DNA of 64,000 nt. It comes from Allopusillimonas ginsengisoli (lineage in GTDB: Bacteria; Pseudomonadota; Gammaproteobacteria; Burkholderiales; Burkholderiaceae_B). The stretch lies in contig RAPG01000006.1 of assembly GCA_005239165.1 (NCBI GenBank), positions 1 through 64,000 of the forward strand, in the 5' to 3' direction. The notes beneath the pieces are model-generated. The model did not search any database, was not told where the DNA came from, and saw nothing but the letters and a program-made list of their open reading frames with translations. The position numbers and the translations under genes are program-made. This document shows positions 46,413-56,230 of this stretch, one piece after another (positions within the stretch are counted from its first letter, which is position 1; the number at the start of each line of letters is the position of its first letter).

Positions 46413-46530
46413 TGGCTAGGCTCCAATTTGTTTTTGAAATGGTTTGGTGAAAGTTCTACTTTACAGGGTTTTCCCGATGATCGCACGATTGACCAGGAAA
46501 AAAGTATCTGCTCACCGCAGCACCGGCAGA

Positions 46531-47604
46531 CTACCTGCAGATTTCGGCCAGCGTGATACATAGACGCTCACACTCTTCAGGAGTTCCAACAGTAATGCGA
46601 AGAAACTGATCAATTCGCTGATTTTTGAAATGCCGGACCAGAATATTGCGCGCCCGAAGAGCCTGACTCAGGTCAAGCCCGGTGTGCTGCGGATGGCGGG
46701 CAAACACAAAATTGGCCGCGCTGGGTAGCACCTCAAAACCCAACGCGACTAATCCTCGGGTCAGCACCTCTCGGGCCTGCATGATGGCATGCCGGGTATT
46801 ATCAAGATAGGCAGTGTCCTGAATGGCTGCGACTGCAGCCACCTGGGCCACGCTGTCAAGCGGGTAAGAATTGAAACTGTCTTTTATACGATTCAGGCCA
46901 TCGACAATTTCTCGACTACCCATTGCAAAACCTACACGCAACCCCGCCAGAGAGCGCGATTTCGACATCGTGTGAATAACCAGGAGGTTGTCATACTTTC
47001 CAAGCAGCGCAGAGGCCGATTCGGCGCCAAAATCGACATAGGCTTCGTCAATTACCACCGGTATGTCGGGGTTGGCACGTGCAATCGCCTCAATGTCGGA
47101 CAATGGCATGGCGATACCGGTCGGTGCATTAGGATTAGCGAAAATAATACCGGCTGGCAGCCCAGTGCGCTCTGCAGTGTAGTCAGACGCAACAATGGAA
47201 AAATCATCAGCGAGCGGAACAAGCTGGGCGTTGATGTCATACAGCACACAATACGTACTGTAAAAACTGTAGGTGACGTCGGGCATGAGCAACGCTCGCC
47301 CTGCCCGGCGAAACAAACCATTGAAAACGTGGGCTAGCACTTCGTCAGAGCCGTTTCCCACAAATACCTGTGCGGCATCTATACCGTGCAAGACTGCAAT
47401 AGCCTCCCGCAATGCTACGCTCTCATTGTCAGGATAAAGCCTCAGACGATTGTCTGCCGCCTGTCTGATGGCCTGCAAGGCTTTGGGGGAAGGCCCGTAT
47501 GGATTCTCGTTGGTATTGAGCTTGAGCAGATCGGGCACCCGAGGCTGTTCTCCTGCTACATAGGGAGACAGGCCCGACACGTGATCACTCCAGAAACGAC
47601 TCAC
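46531..47604 (-). CDS. hisC: Histidinol-phosphate aminotransferase HisC
   Basis: Pyridoxal phosphate enzyme of 357 residues of aminotransferase class I/II; it converts imidazole acetol phosphate and glutamate to histidinol phosphate. '[34 protein letters not shown]' and the PLP lysine segment '[21 protein letters not shown]' are present. The ATG overlaps the der stop by four bases, so it is translationally coupled to der. It is unusual to find hisC inside this set rather than in the main his operon; it may be a second copy or the only one. Confidence 0.95.
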   Translation of the reverse strand: MSRFWSDHVSGLSPYVAGEQPRVPDLLKLNTNENPYGPSPKALQAIRQAADNRLRLYPDNESVALREAIAVLHGIDAAQVFVGNGSDEVLAHVFNGLFRRAGRALLMPDVTYSFYSTYCVLYDINAQLVPLADDFSIVASDYTAERTGLPAGIIFANPNAPTGIAMPLSDIEAIARANPDIPVVIDEAYVDFGAESASALLGKYDNLLVIHTMSKSRSLAGLRVGFAMGSREIVDGLNRIKDSFNSYPLDSVAQVAAVAAIQDTAYLDNTRHAIMQAREVLTRGLVALGFEVLPSAANFVFARHPQHTGLDLSQALRARNILVRHFKNQRIDQFLRITVGTPEECERLCITLAEICR

Positions 47605-49103
47605 TTTTGCCCCTGTATATACGGATTATGCGAAGACTTAAACTCAATGCGCAACGGCGTACCGTCGAGTTTGAACTCGGTACGGAAGCGTGTTTCAAGG
47701 TAACGACGATACGACTCAGAGATGGCGTCCAGCGCATTGCCATGCACCACGATAAGCGGCGGATTCTGACCACCTTGATGGGCGTACCGCATTTTTGGAC
47801 GGAAAATGCCTTTGCGCGGTGGCGGCTGTTGTTCAACCGCCGCCTGCAGCACCCTGGTCAGCTTTGGCGTCGACAGTTTGGCGAAGGCTGCGGCGTGTGC
47901 GGCGTTAACGGACTTGAGTAAGGCGTTAACCCCCTGGCCTTTGATTGCCGACATTGTGTGCATGCGCGCGAACGACAGAAACCGCAGCTTGCGGTCGAAC
48001 TCGCGCTGGGTAAGCTCCCGTTGCTCGCTATCTATGGCGTCCCATTTATTGATGGCCACGACCAGCGCCCGCCCAGTCTCAAGCACAAAACCGGCAATGT
48101 GGGCATCTTGGTCAGATATGCCGTTTTCGGCATCAAGCATAAGTACAACGACATTACTGGCTTCAATGGCCTGCAAGGTCTTGATGACCGAGAATTTCTC
48201 TACGGTCTCAAACACTTTGCCCCGACGTCTCAGGCCAGCAGTGTCGATGAGCGTGTATCCGATGCCACCCCGGTCGAACTGAATTTCAATGGCGTCGCGC
48301 GTAGTGCCCGGCATATCGAACGCGATGACGCGCTCTTCACCCAACAGCGTATTGATTAATGTAGATTTCCCCACATTGGGCCGTCCGACGATAGCCAGCT
48401 TGACGCGATGGCGCTGCGCTTCCTTAGTGTCCTCAGCGGAGCCCTGAGCCTGACTGCCATCCGACGTAGCATCGCTCTGCTCTTCGGCGGGTGACGCCTT
48501 TCCAGACATCGACTCGGCCTGACTGCCTTCGTCACGCTCATAGGGATCGGTGTCGTCGATGGCAAACGTTTCAGCTTCTTCTTCGTAAGCCGGCGTTTCA
48601 AGGTGAGCCAGGGCCAGTTCGATCAGATCTACGACGCCATCACCATGGGACGCCGAAATGGGATGAGGTTCGCCGAGCCCAAGTTCATGAAACTCGGCCG
48701 TGACTGAACCGTGGCGCATGCCCTCAGCCTTGTTGACCGCCAGAAAAACGCGTTGCCCGCTCTTGCGCAATAGGCGGGCGATCTCGTGATCGTGCGCGTT
48801 CACGCCAGCTCGTGCATCAACCAGAAAGATGACGACGTCGGCTTCGGCGATGGCCTGCGCAGTTTGTCGTGCCATCTCGAGAAGTATGCCGTCTTTGGCC
48901 ACCGGTTCGAAGCCGCCCGTATCGACGGCGATAAACGGATGATCGCCCACCCGGCCCTCGCCGTAATGACGATCGCGCGTCAAGCCCGGAATATTGGCTA
49001 CCAGAGCAGCCCGCGAGCGGGTAATTCGGTTGAAGAGTGTGGACTTGCCCACATTGGCACGCCCCACCAAGGCAACAACCGGTTTAAACAAAATAGAACT
49101 CAA
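47601..49103 (-). CDS. der: GTPase Der (EngA)
   Basis: Two-GTPase protein of 500 residues needed for 50S ribosome assembly. Both Walker A loops are present: '[12 protein letters not shown]' near residue 14 and '[12 protein letters not shown]' near 240. The C-terminal KH-like domain follows ('[28 protein letters not shown]'). The linker between the two G domains is long and acidic ('[29 protein letters not shown]', about residues 185-230). It overlaps bamB by four bases on one side and hisC by four on the other. Confidence 0.97.
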   Translation of the reverse strand: MSSILFKPVVALVGRANVGKSTLFNRITRSRAALVANIPGLTRDRHYGEGRVGDHPFIAVDTGGFEPVAKDGILLEMARQTAQAIAEADVVIFLVDARAGVNAHDHEIARLLRKSGQRVFLAVNKAEGMRHGSVTAEFHELGLGEPHPISASHGDGVVDLIELALAHLETPAYEEEAETFAIDDTDPYERDEGSQAESMSGKASPAEEQSDATSDGSQAQGSAEDTKEAQRHRVKLAIVGRPNVGKSTLINTLLGEERVIAFDMPGTTRDAIEIQFDRGGIGYTLIDTAGLRRRGKVFETVEKFSVIKTLQAIEASNVVVLMLDAENGISDQDAHIAGFVLETGRALVVAINKWDAIDSEQRELTQREFDRKLRFLSFARMHTMSAIKGQGVNALLKSVNAAHAAAFAKLSTPKLTRVLQAAVEQQPPPRKGIFRPKMRYAHQGGQNPPLIVVHGNALDAISESYRRYLETRFRTEFKLDGTPLRIEFKSSHNPYIQGQK

Positions 49104-50257
49104 TTGACACCAACCATGACTAGTTTGCCATCACCGGTTTGCACCAGCACCCCGTTTGGAGTGGCTGTCAGGGGCGACACCAACGCGCCACCACCGACGC
49201 TAACGCGACCGAGCAGATGTCCGTCGCTACGGGCGAGAAAATGCACATAACCTTCTATGTCACCCACTGCCACGGCCTGAGGCACTACAGCAGGCTGTGT
49301 CAGGCTGCGGTTAGCCAGCGCATTTTGCTTCCATACTTCATGGCCATCAGCCAGAGCGAAAGCGTACACAACACCACGACTATTAGCAGAGTATGCTTGC
49401 TGACCATCCATCGTCATGCCGGTAAAGCTGGAGAACCGCTGTTCCCACATAGGTGCGCCACCCTGGGACAAATCAAAGCAGGCCATACGCCCTTGATAGG
49501 TGACGCCGCACAACAAGGGACCTTGTATCTGGGGCGTGCCAACCACATCACGGATGCGTTCGAGGTCTGTCGCGCCTTGAGAAACCGCAACGGCACCCTC
49601 CCATTGCACGTTACCCGAAGCGATGTCGATGACAATAAGACGACCGTTGGGTAAGCCTGAAATGAGGTAGCCATCGACAATACGCATTTGCATATTGGTT
49701 TTGAGCGCCAGCGCGGGGCCGGGACGCTGTACGTTCCACAGAGCCTCGCCTGTAGCGACATCAAACGCCTGTATGCGGTAATCGCTGCTGCGCACTACGA
49801 CCACACCCGACCCGACTGCGGGAGGAATCTCCACGGCGCTGGATGCCTGTGCACGCCATTTTTCGACGCCTTGCGCGTCGAACGCAATGACTGCGCCATC
49901 TTTACTTGCGACGGCCGTAGTGTCGCCATCTGAGCCAGCACCTGCAGAAAGTTTGCTGCCTGCATTGGCCTGCCACTGAATTGCACCCGAAGCCAGATCA
50001 ATTTTTACGACATTTCCGTTGGCGGCGGCCGCATAAACAGAGCTGCCAACCATAGCGGGTGCAAAGCCATAGCCACCACCGCTGCCGAAAGACGCCGTCC
50101 AGGCAATGGAAGCTGAAACGCCAGCCGGGTATTCGGTAAGCGCCGCAGGTTCGTACCTTTTGTCAGCACTCGAGAACATTGAGCAGCCCGAAAGCGCTGC
50201 CAGGCTAAGCGCCAATACGGCGCCGCGAATTACACCACGTGTAAGCAAAATTGGCAT
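49100..50257 (-). CDS. bamB: Outer-membrane assembly lipoprotein BamB
   Basis: Lipoprotein of 385 residues of the BAM complex that inserts beta-barrel proteins. The signal ends at the lipobox 'AALSGC'. The mature part is an eight-bladed PQQ-type propeller with repeats such as '[13 protein letters not shown]', '[11 protein letters not shown]' and '[20 protein letters not shown]'. Its ATG follows the YfgM-like gene stop by three bases, and it overlaps der by four bases, an arrangement common in Burkholderiales. Confidence 0.95.
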   Translation of the reverse strand: MPILLTRGVIRGAVLALSLAALSGCSMFSSADKRYEPAALTEYPAGVSASIAWTASFGSGGGYGFAPAMVGSSVYAAAANGNVVKIDLASGAIQWQANAGSKLSAGAGSDGDTTAVASKDGAVIAFDAQGVEKWRAQASSAVEIPPAVGSGVVVVRSSDYRIQAFDVATGEALWNVQRPGPALALKTNMQMRIVDGYLISGLPNGRLIVIDIASGNVQWEGAVAVSQGATDLERIRDVVGTPQIQGPLLCGVTYQGRMACFDLSQGGAPMWEQRFSSFTGMTMDGQQAYSANSRGVVYAFALADGHEVWKQNALANRSLTQPAVVPQAVAVGDIEGYVHFLARSDGHLLGRVSVGGGALVSPLTATPNGVLVQTGDGKLVMVGVN

Positions 50258-50260
50258 AGG

Positions 50261-50896
50261 TCAGGCCTCACCCAAAGCATCGATCTTAAGTTGGACAATC
50301 TGAGCCAGAGGATCAGCACCCAGCGATTTGAGGGCACTGTTCCAGGCGGCGCGGGCTTCTTCTTTTTTACCTTGTGCAAACAGAATATCACCACGACGGT
50401 CAGCATACAGCCCCGCAAACGAAGACGGAGCATTTTCCAGTTGGGACAGCGCCTCATCGTATTGTTTTTGATCCAGCATGATGCCGGCCAACCGCAAGTG
50501 CGCCAGCGGAATAAGCGCCGCGTCTCCGCTCTTTGCAATCACCCATTCTAGCTGTGCCCGGGCAGCGTCAAGTTCGCCATGCCGGCGCAGAGCCTCAGCC
50601 GCAACGAGGGCTCCACGCACCGTATAGCCGGACTTTGCGAAATCGTCACGCAAGGTCTGGCTGGCTGCCTGAATGCGGACAATGGCATCATCGCCGTCCT
50701 GGGCCGCTGCATTTTCAAGGGCCTCGTAATACCCCATTGCCTGACTGGCCTGATGCCCCTGGTACCACTGCCAGCCGCGCCATCCGGCGACGCTCGCTGC
50801 GACCACAAACGCAATCACAACGCACATCGTACCGTAGCGTTCCCACCAGGCACGCATCGCGTCGAGTTTTTCCTGTTCTTCTAAATCGTATGCCAT
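50261..50896 (-). CDS. yfgM: YfgM-like tetratricopeptide membrane protein
   Basis: Membrane-anchored protein of 211 residues. A short N-terminus 'MAYDLEEQEKLDAMRAWWERYG' is followed by one helix ('TMCVVIAFVVAASVAGWRGWQWYQG') and a periplasmic helical domain of TPR-like repeats, with 'LAHLRLAGIMLDQKQYDEALSQLENAP' and 'LYADRRGDILFAQGKKEEARAAWNSAL'. This is the YfgM family, an ancillary factor of the Sec translocon and PpiD chaperone network. It sits between hisS and bamB as in gammaproteobacteria. Confidence 0.92.
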   Translation of the reverse strand: MAYDLEEQEKLDAMRAWWERYGTMCVVIAFVVAASVAGWRGWQWYQGHQASQAMGYYEALENAAAQDGDDAIVRIQAASQTLRDDFAKSGYTVRGALVAAEALRRHGELDAARAQLEWVIAKSGDAALIPLAHLRLAGIMLDQKQYDEALSQLENAPSSFAGLYADRRGDILFAQGKKEEARAAWNSALKSLGADPLAQIVQLKIDALGEA

Positions 50897-50900
50897 CGGT

Positions 50901-52190
50901 TCAAACCTTTAATTTCAACTCTGTTACCAGACAATCGAATGGAATCGTTTCTTGTTGCGGCCGTGTGTCACCCTCTGCGACACGCAGCCATTTGACGCTG
51001 GCACTGCCCGCCACGAGTTCGTCGGCCGCAAGAATGACCGCGACACGCGCCCCGCTGCCATCAGCACGTTTGAACTGCGCCTTGAAGCTGCCCGGGCCGG
51101 CATGAACAATGACACGCAATCCGGCATCGCGCAAGCGCTCGGACAACTGAGCTGCCATACGCTGCGCATCGGCGCCCTGATGCACCATATAGACGTCACA
51201 CTCGCTTTGCCCGATGTCGACAGCCGACTGCATGCACAAGTCGAGCAATCTTTCCATCCCGATGGCAAAGCCAACGGCAGGGGCCGGCTTTCCGCCTAGC
51301 AATTCGATCAGGCCATCATAGCGACCACCGCCACAGACGGTCCCCTGAGCGCCAAGGCGATCAGTAACCCATTCGAATACGGTGAGGTTGTAATAGTCGA
51401 GCCCGCGAACAAGCCTGGGATTAAGCGTATAGGCGATGCCGGCATCAGACAGACGCTGACATACGCCATCAAAATGGGCACGCGACTCGACACCGAGAAA
51501 ATCAAACAAACGCGGCGCTGCGTTTGCCATTTCTTGCATGGCCGGATTTTTGGTATCTAGCACCCGCAAGGGATTGGTGTGCATGCGGCGCTGCGCCTCG
51601 TCATCAAGCACGCTCTTGTGTTGCTCGAGATGGCAGATCAGCGCATCACGATGCGCGGCGCGCTCTTCAGCCTGGCCAAGAGAGTTCAGCTCTAGTCTGA
51701 TATCGTCCAGACCAAGAGTTTTCCAGAGCCGGCCAAGCATGACGATAAGCTCTGCGTCGATGTCTGGGCCCGCAAACCCCAGCGCCTCGACGTCGATCTG
51801 GTGAAACTGGCGATACCGGCCTCGCTGGGGTTTTTCATGACGAAAAACGGGGCCCATGGTCCACACGCGATGCGGACGCTCGTACAACAAATTGTGTTCA
51901 ATGCACGCACGTACCATACCGGCCGTGAACTCGGGCCGCATAGTCAGATGTTCTTCGTTGAGCGCATCGGTAAAGGAGTACATTTCCTTCTCGACGATGT
52001 CGGTAACCTCGCCAATACCGCGGGAAAAAAGCCGGGTATGCTCAAGAACCGGCGTACGCATGTTGCGGTAGCCATACGAGCTCAGCCAGTCGCGAACGGT
52101 CGCTTCAAGCGCCTCCCAGGGCGCACTGGCGTCGGGTAATACGTCTTTCATGCCAGTAAGGGCACGAACCTTTTTAAAGGTTTGAGTCAT
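50901..52190 (-). CDS. hisS: Histidyl-tRNA synthetase
   Basis: Class II synthetase of 429 residues. '[32 protein letters not shown]' is the N-terminal signature, motif 2 is '[29 protein letters not shown]', the histidine A motif is '[16 protein letters not shown]' and motif 3 is '[14 protein letters not shown]'. The C-terminal anticodon domain is present. It lies 36 bases after ispG and four bases before yfgM on the same strand. Confidence 0.97.
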   Translation of the reverse strand: MTQTFKKVRALTGMKDVLPDASAPWEALEATVRDWLSSYGYRNMRTPVLEHTRLFSRGIGEVTDIVEKEMYSFTDALNEEHLTMRPEFTAGMVRACIEHNLLYERPHRVWTMGPVFRHEKPQRGRYRQFHQIDVEALGFAGPDIDAELIVMLGRLWKTLGLDDIRLELNSLGQAEERAAHRDALICHLEQHKSVLDDEAQRRMHTNPLRVLDTKNPAMQEMANAAPRLFDFLGVESRAHFDGVCQRLSDAGIAYTLNPRLVRGLDYYNLTVFEWVTDRLGAQGTVCGGGRYDGLIELLGGKPAPAVGFAIGMERLLDLCMQSAVDIGQSECDVYMVHQGADAQRMAAQLSERLRDAGLRVIVHAGPGSFKAQFKRADGSGARVAVILAADELVAGSASVKWLRVAEGDTRPQQETIPFDCLVTELKLKV

Positions 52191-52226
52191 GATGCTTTGC
52201 TTCGTGTAGTGCTTCTTGTAAGCTGA

Positions 52227-53525
52227 TCAGCCACAGTCGGTATTTTGGGTGCCGGTGCCGTAACGGCGCGCGACATAGTTTTCGACAATTGCCTGAAATT
52301 CTTGTGCGATGTTATCGCCTTTCAGGGTGACCGTGCGTTGACCATCGATAAAAACAGGCGCGGAAGGTACCTCGCCCGTGCCTGGCAAGCTGATGCCAAT
52401 ATCAGCATGGCGACTTTCGCCCGGCCCGTTGACAACACACCCCATGACAGCCACATTCATGGATTCAACGCCAGGGTAGCGTGTTTTCCAGGCAGGCATT
52501 TGATCGCGCAGAAAGGTCTGGATACTGTCAGCCAGCTCTTGAAAAAATGTGCTGCTGGTGCGCCCACAACCCGGACACGCAACCACCATGGGGGTAAACG
52601 CACGCAGACCCATGGTTTGGAGAATCTCTTGCGCAACAATAACTTCCCGCCGGCGATCTCCGCCTGGCTCAGGCGTAAGTGAAATGCGGATCGTATCACC
52701 AATACCCTGCTGCAACAGCACCGACAGAGCTGCGGTCGAAGCGACAATGCCCTTGCTACCCATGCCGGCCTCGGTCAGCCCCAAATGCAGCGGATAATCG
52801 CAACGCGACGACAAATCTTTATAGACGGTAATAAGGTCTTGTACATGGCTGACTTTACAAGACAGCACAATGGCATTGGGAGACAGGCCCAACTCTTCAG
52901 CCCGGCGCGCATTGGTGACGGCAGATACAACCAACGCCTCGCGCATGACCGCCTGGGCATCCCAAGGCTGGGTGCGGGCGCTGTTTTCATCCATCATGCG
53001 CGCCATGAGCTCATGATCGAGGCTTCCCCAATTGACGCCGATCCGCACTGGCTTTTCGTAGCGGCAGGCGACTTCAATCATTTGCGCGAAATTATCATCA
53101 CGTTTTTTTCCGCCCCCCATGTTGCCGGGATTGATACGGTATTTTGACAAAGCCTGAGCACACTCTGGATACTGGCCCAGCAGCTTATGCCCGTTGTAAT
53201 GAAAATCACCAACAAGAGGAACCGACATATTCATGCGGTCGAGCAAGTCGCGAATGACAGGAACCTGCTGAGCTGCCTCAGGCGTGTTGACTGTGATGCG
53301 CACTAACTCTGAACCTGCCTGAGCAAGATCCCAGACTTGCTGGGCCGTCGCTTTGGCATCGGCAGTATCGGTGTTGGTCATGGACTGCACTACGACCGGC
53401 GCCCCGCCCCCGATCTGCACCGCCTTGCCTCCCCAGCGCACTATGGCTGCACGGGTAAGGCGCCGGGGGGCAGCTCCGACAGCAGTCGGACTGCCATTTG
53501 ATTGTTGAAGCAAGGTATCAGTCAT
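52227..53525 (-). CDS. ispG: 4-hydroxy-3-methylbut-2-enyl-diphosphate synthase IspG
   Basis: Iron-sulphur enzyme of 432 residues of the MEP isoprenoid pathway. '[41 protein letters not shown]' is the N-terminal signature. The 4Fe-4S cysteines are in '[10 protein letters not shown]' and '[18 protein letters not shown]'. The N-terminal TIM barrel and C-terminal reductase-like domain are both present. Its ATG overlaps the RodZ-like gene stop by four bases. Confidence 0.97.
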   Translation of the reverse strand: MTDTLLQQSNGSPTAVGAAPRRLTRAAIVRWGGKAVQIGGGAPVVVQSMTNTDTADAKATAQQVWDLAQAGSELVRITVNTPEAAQQVPVIRDLLDRMNMSVPLVGDFHYNGHKLLGQYPECAQALSKYRINPGNMGGGKKRDDNFAQMIEVACRYEKPVRIGVNWGSLDHELMARMMDENSARTQPWDAQAVMREALVVSAVTNARRAEELGLSPNAIVLSCKVSHVQDLITVYKDLSSRCDYPLHLGLTEAGMGSKGIVASTAALSVLLQQGIGDTIRISLTPEPGGDRRREVIVAQEILQTMGLRAFTPMVVACPGCGRTSSTFFQELADSIQTFLRDQMPAWKTRYPGVESMNVAVMGCVVNGPGESRHADIGISLPGTGEVPSAPVFIDGQRTVTLKGDNIAQEFQAIVENYVARRYGTGTQNTDCG

Positions 53526-54136
53526 GTTTTCAGCGACTTCAGCCAGTCGAAAATGAGCCAGGAGTCAGGCACCCAACCGCGCTCGATGGCATAAAAACCA
53601 GCCACGAACAACAAGACAAGAATGATGATCAGCCAGCCCCACGGTCGACGCACAGGCTCGCCATGCAAAGGCAGCTCGGCTGGCCCCATTGATGCAACCT
53701 GTGCCGCAGCAGCGGATGCTGTTGTGCTCCTGGACACTTCGAGGCCCGTCTGGCCTTCGAGTATAAACAACAAGGCATCTACGTCTGCACCAAGGTAACG
53801 TCCGTAGTTTTTTACAAAGCCTCGAAGCGCGGCACCGCCTGGGAGAATGTCCCACTGCTCGGTTTCTAGCGCTTCGATCTGGCGCACAGAATATTTGACG
53901 CGAGCAGAAGCCTCATTGCGCGAAAGACGCCGCGCCTCACGCAGGGCTCGCAGCGTGCTTCCCAGGCCTTGGTCGCCATCTTCCAGCAGGGAGGGTGGCT
54001 CACCCGGCGCAACAGCCTCGGGGGCTACTGCGCTATCGGGATTTTCATCGGTGCGCCCAGGCCAAACACTGCCAGCCGGAACATCTGGGGTTGACGCGCC
54101 AGACTGCGCGTCATCTTTTGGCAAGGGCAAATTCAT
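53522..54136 (-). CDS. RodZ-like helix-turn-helix membrane protein, lacking the periplasmic domain
   Basis: Protein of 204 residues. A disordered N-terminal 55 residues precede an Xre-type helix-turn-helix ('[61 protein letters not shown]', about residues 57-120). A single membrane helix is at about 168-188 ('[19 protein letters not shown]'). RodZ proteins normally continue with a periplasmic beta domain (DUF4115), which is absent here: only about 20 residues follow the helix. It overlaps ispG and rlmN by four bases each, as RodZ-type genes do in this neighbourhood. A role in MreB-linked cell shape is inferred from context. Confidence 0.8.
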   Translation of the reverse strand: MNLPLPKDDAQSGASTPDVPAGSVWPGRTDENPDSAVAPEAVAPGEPPSLLEDGDQGLGSTLRALREARRLSRNEASARVKYSVRQIEALETEQWDILPGGAALRGFVKNYGRYLGADVDALLFILEGQTGLEVSRSTTASAAAAQVASMGPAELPLHGEPVRRPWGWLIIILVLLFVAGFYAIERGWVPDSWLIFDWLKSLKT

Positions 54137-55308
54137 CCACGCTCCTGGTTTATGGCAATAACGGCCCGGTCAGGCAGGCGCTCATTGATGCGAGTGCGAT
54201 CGCTGACTTCACCGGCAAGCTGCCCACAGGCGGCGGCAATGTCGTCACCACGCGTTTTGCGTACTGTTGTAATGACACCAGCGTCCATAAGACGCTGCGC
54301 AAACAGGCGCACACGAGCAGGCGACGAGCGCTTTAGCCCCGACTGGGGAAATGGGTTAAAGGGTATCAGATTGAATTTACACCGGATACGCCCGGCGATG
54401 GCGATGAGTTCTTTCGCGTGCTGGTCGGCGTCGTTGACGCCGTCGAGCATGATGTACTCAAAAGTAATGAAGTCGCGAGGTGCGTACTCAAGATAACGAT
54501 TGCACGCATCAAGCAGCTCGGCAATGGGATGCTTGCGGTTTAAGGGTACCAGTCTGTCGCGCAGCGTGTCGTTACCGGCATGCAGCGATACAGCCAGCGC
54601 AACAGGGCAGTCACGGGCGAGCCGGTCTATCATGGGCACGACACCCGAAGTTGACACAGTGACCCGACGGCGCGACAGACCATAGGCATGATCGTCAAGC
54701 ATAAGCCGCAAGGCACCGACCAGCTGGTCATAATTGAGCAGAGGCTCTCCCATACCCATCATGACCACATTACTGATAACGCGGTCAGGCGCGGGCTGAT
54801 CGCCTGCTGCGCCGCCAATGCGGGCACTGTTTCTATCGGCCTCAAGCACGCGCTTGGCATGCCATAGCTGGCCGATGATCTCAGCGCTGGTGAGGTTGCG
54901 ATTAAAGCCCTGGTAACCAGTCGAACAGAACGGGCAAGCCACAGTACACCCTGCCTGACTGGAGAGACACAGGGTGCCGCGATCATCTTCAGGAATGAAT
55001 ACCGTTTCAACCGCGTTATTGCGACCTACGTCAAACAGCCACTTGCGCGTGCCGTCTGTCGAAACATGCTCGCTCGACACGGCGGGTGCCTGAATGACGC
55101 AGCGTTCGCCCAGTTGGCGGCGAAAATCGCGCGCAAGGTCCGTCATGCTGTCGAAGGAATCAGCGCCCCGCTGATGGATCCATCGCTGAAGCTGCCTGGC
55201 ACGAAACGGCTTACCACCCCACTGACCGACCAGGTCAGTCAGGGCGGCGCTGTCCATACCTAACAGATTGATGGGCTGGGGCGTAGCCACGACGGTGGGG
55301 CTGTGCAT
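54133..55308 (-). CDS. rlmN: Dual-specificity RNA methyltransferase RlmN
   Basis: Radical SAM enzyme of 391 residues that methylates A2503 of 23S rRNA and A37 of some tRNAs. The cluster cysteines are in '[27 protein letters not shown]' (CxxxCxxC). '[27 protein letters not shown]' and the C-terminal '[16 protein letters not shown]' with its reactive cysteine identify RlmN. The ATG at 55308 ('[19 protein letters not shown]') is preferred with AAGGT upstream; in-frame starts further up add 76 unrelated residues. Confidence 0.96.
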   Translation of the reverse strand: MHSPTVVATPQPINLLGMDSAALTDLVGQWGGKPFRARQLQRWIHQRGADSFDSMTDLARDFRRQLGERCVIQAPAVSSEHVSTDGTRKWLFDVGRNNAVETVFIPEDDRGTLCLSSQAGCTVACPFCSTGYQGFNRNLTSAEIIGQLWHAKRVLEADRNSARIGGAAGDQPAPDRVISNVVMMGMGEPLLNYDQLVGALRLMLDDHAYGLSRRRVTVSTSGVVPMIDRLARDCPVALAVSLHAGNDTLRDRLVPLNRKHPIAELLDACNRYLEYAPRDFITFEYIMLDGVNDADQHAKELIAIAGRIRCKFNLIPFNPFPQSGLKRSSPARVRLFAQRLMDAGVITTVRKTRGDDIAAACGQLAGEVSDRTRINERLPDRAVIAINQERG

Positions 55309-55327
55309 AACAGGACCTTGTATGGTT

Positions 55328-55753
55328 TTAGCGGCTGTAGATATTGCTTTCTGGGAAGAAGAAGGCAATTTCCACGGCTGCAGTTTCAGGCGCGTCGGAG
55401 CCATGAACTGCGTTAGCATCGATACTGTCGGCAAAGTCGGCGCGAATCGTGCCTGCTTCGGCTTTCTTTGGATCGGTCGCGCCCATGAGGTCACGGTTTT
55501 TCTGAATGGCGTTTTCGCCTTCAAGTGCCTGCACAAACACAGGGCCTGAAATCATGAAATCAACCAGATCTTTGAAGAAGGGACGCTCTTTGTGCACGCC
55601 GTAAAAACGTTCGGCTTCACTGCGTGAAAGCTGTTGCAGACGAGCAGCAATAACTGTCAGGCCGGCCTGTTCGAAACGGGCGACAATCTGTCCGATGACG
55701 TTTTTGGCGACGGCGTCGGGCTTGATAATGGAAAGAGTGCGTTCAATAGCCAT
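55328..55753 (-). CDS. ndk: Nucleoside diphosphate kinase
   Basis: Enzyme of 141 residues that passes phosphate between nucleoside di- and triphosphates. '[32 protein letters not shown]' is the N-terminal signature; the active-site histidine is in '[22 protein letters not shown]'. It heads the long - strand housekeeping run. The gap upstream (55754-56230) is shared with divergent valS. Confidence 0.97.
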   Translation of the reverse strand: MAIERTLSIIKPDAVAKNVIGQIVARFEQAGLTVIAARLQQLSRSEAERFYGVHKERPFFKDLVDFMISGPVFVQALEGENAIQKNRDLMGATDPKKAEAGTIRADFADSIDANAVHGSDAPETAAVEIAFFFPESNIYSR

Positions 55754-56230
55754 GTAGATTCCAGAGAAAGAATAGCGCTCCCTATCGCGTTGACATTACA
55801 CACGCCCAGCGACAAATGCTGGCTGCGCGGCCTGCCTCAGGATCGGGACTTTGGGTTGTAAAAACAGTTTATTCAATAAAAACAATAACTTTGGCGAAGT
55901 TAATGTTAACCCGTAATTTTAACATGCCACAGCACCCGCGCTTATGCTGCACGCCCGGGCGCTGCAATGACTTTGCTGTGTTGCCATATGCCATGCGCGA
56001 GCCGCGTGCACACTTTGCACATGGCTATGTACTACACTGGCTGCGGGCATCCTTGACACGAGTCCCCGCACAAGAACACCCGCTGCAGCTTTGTTCTGCC
56101 CGTACCTGCGCTGACACCCACCCACCGGCAGCTAAGACGTCAGATAAAATACGTGTTTTATCATTCCATGTTTCATATAGAGTCGATGCTTCAGGCTATC
56201 GACAGCCGCCCTTATTCTTTTCCCGCAACT
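55754..56230. other. Divergent promoter region between ndk and valS
   Basis: About 480 bases without a convincing gene. An AT-rich stretch at 55858-55925 probably contains the ndk or valS promoter. Short open frames on both strands here lack recognisable features. Confidence 0.4.
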
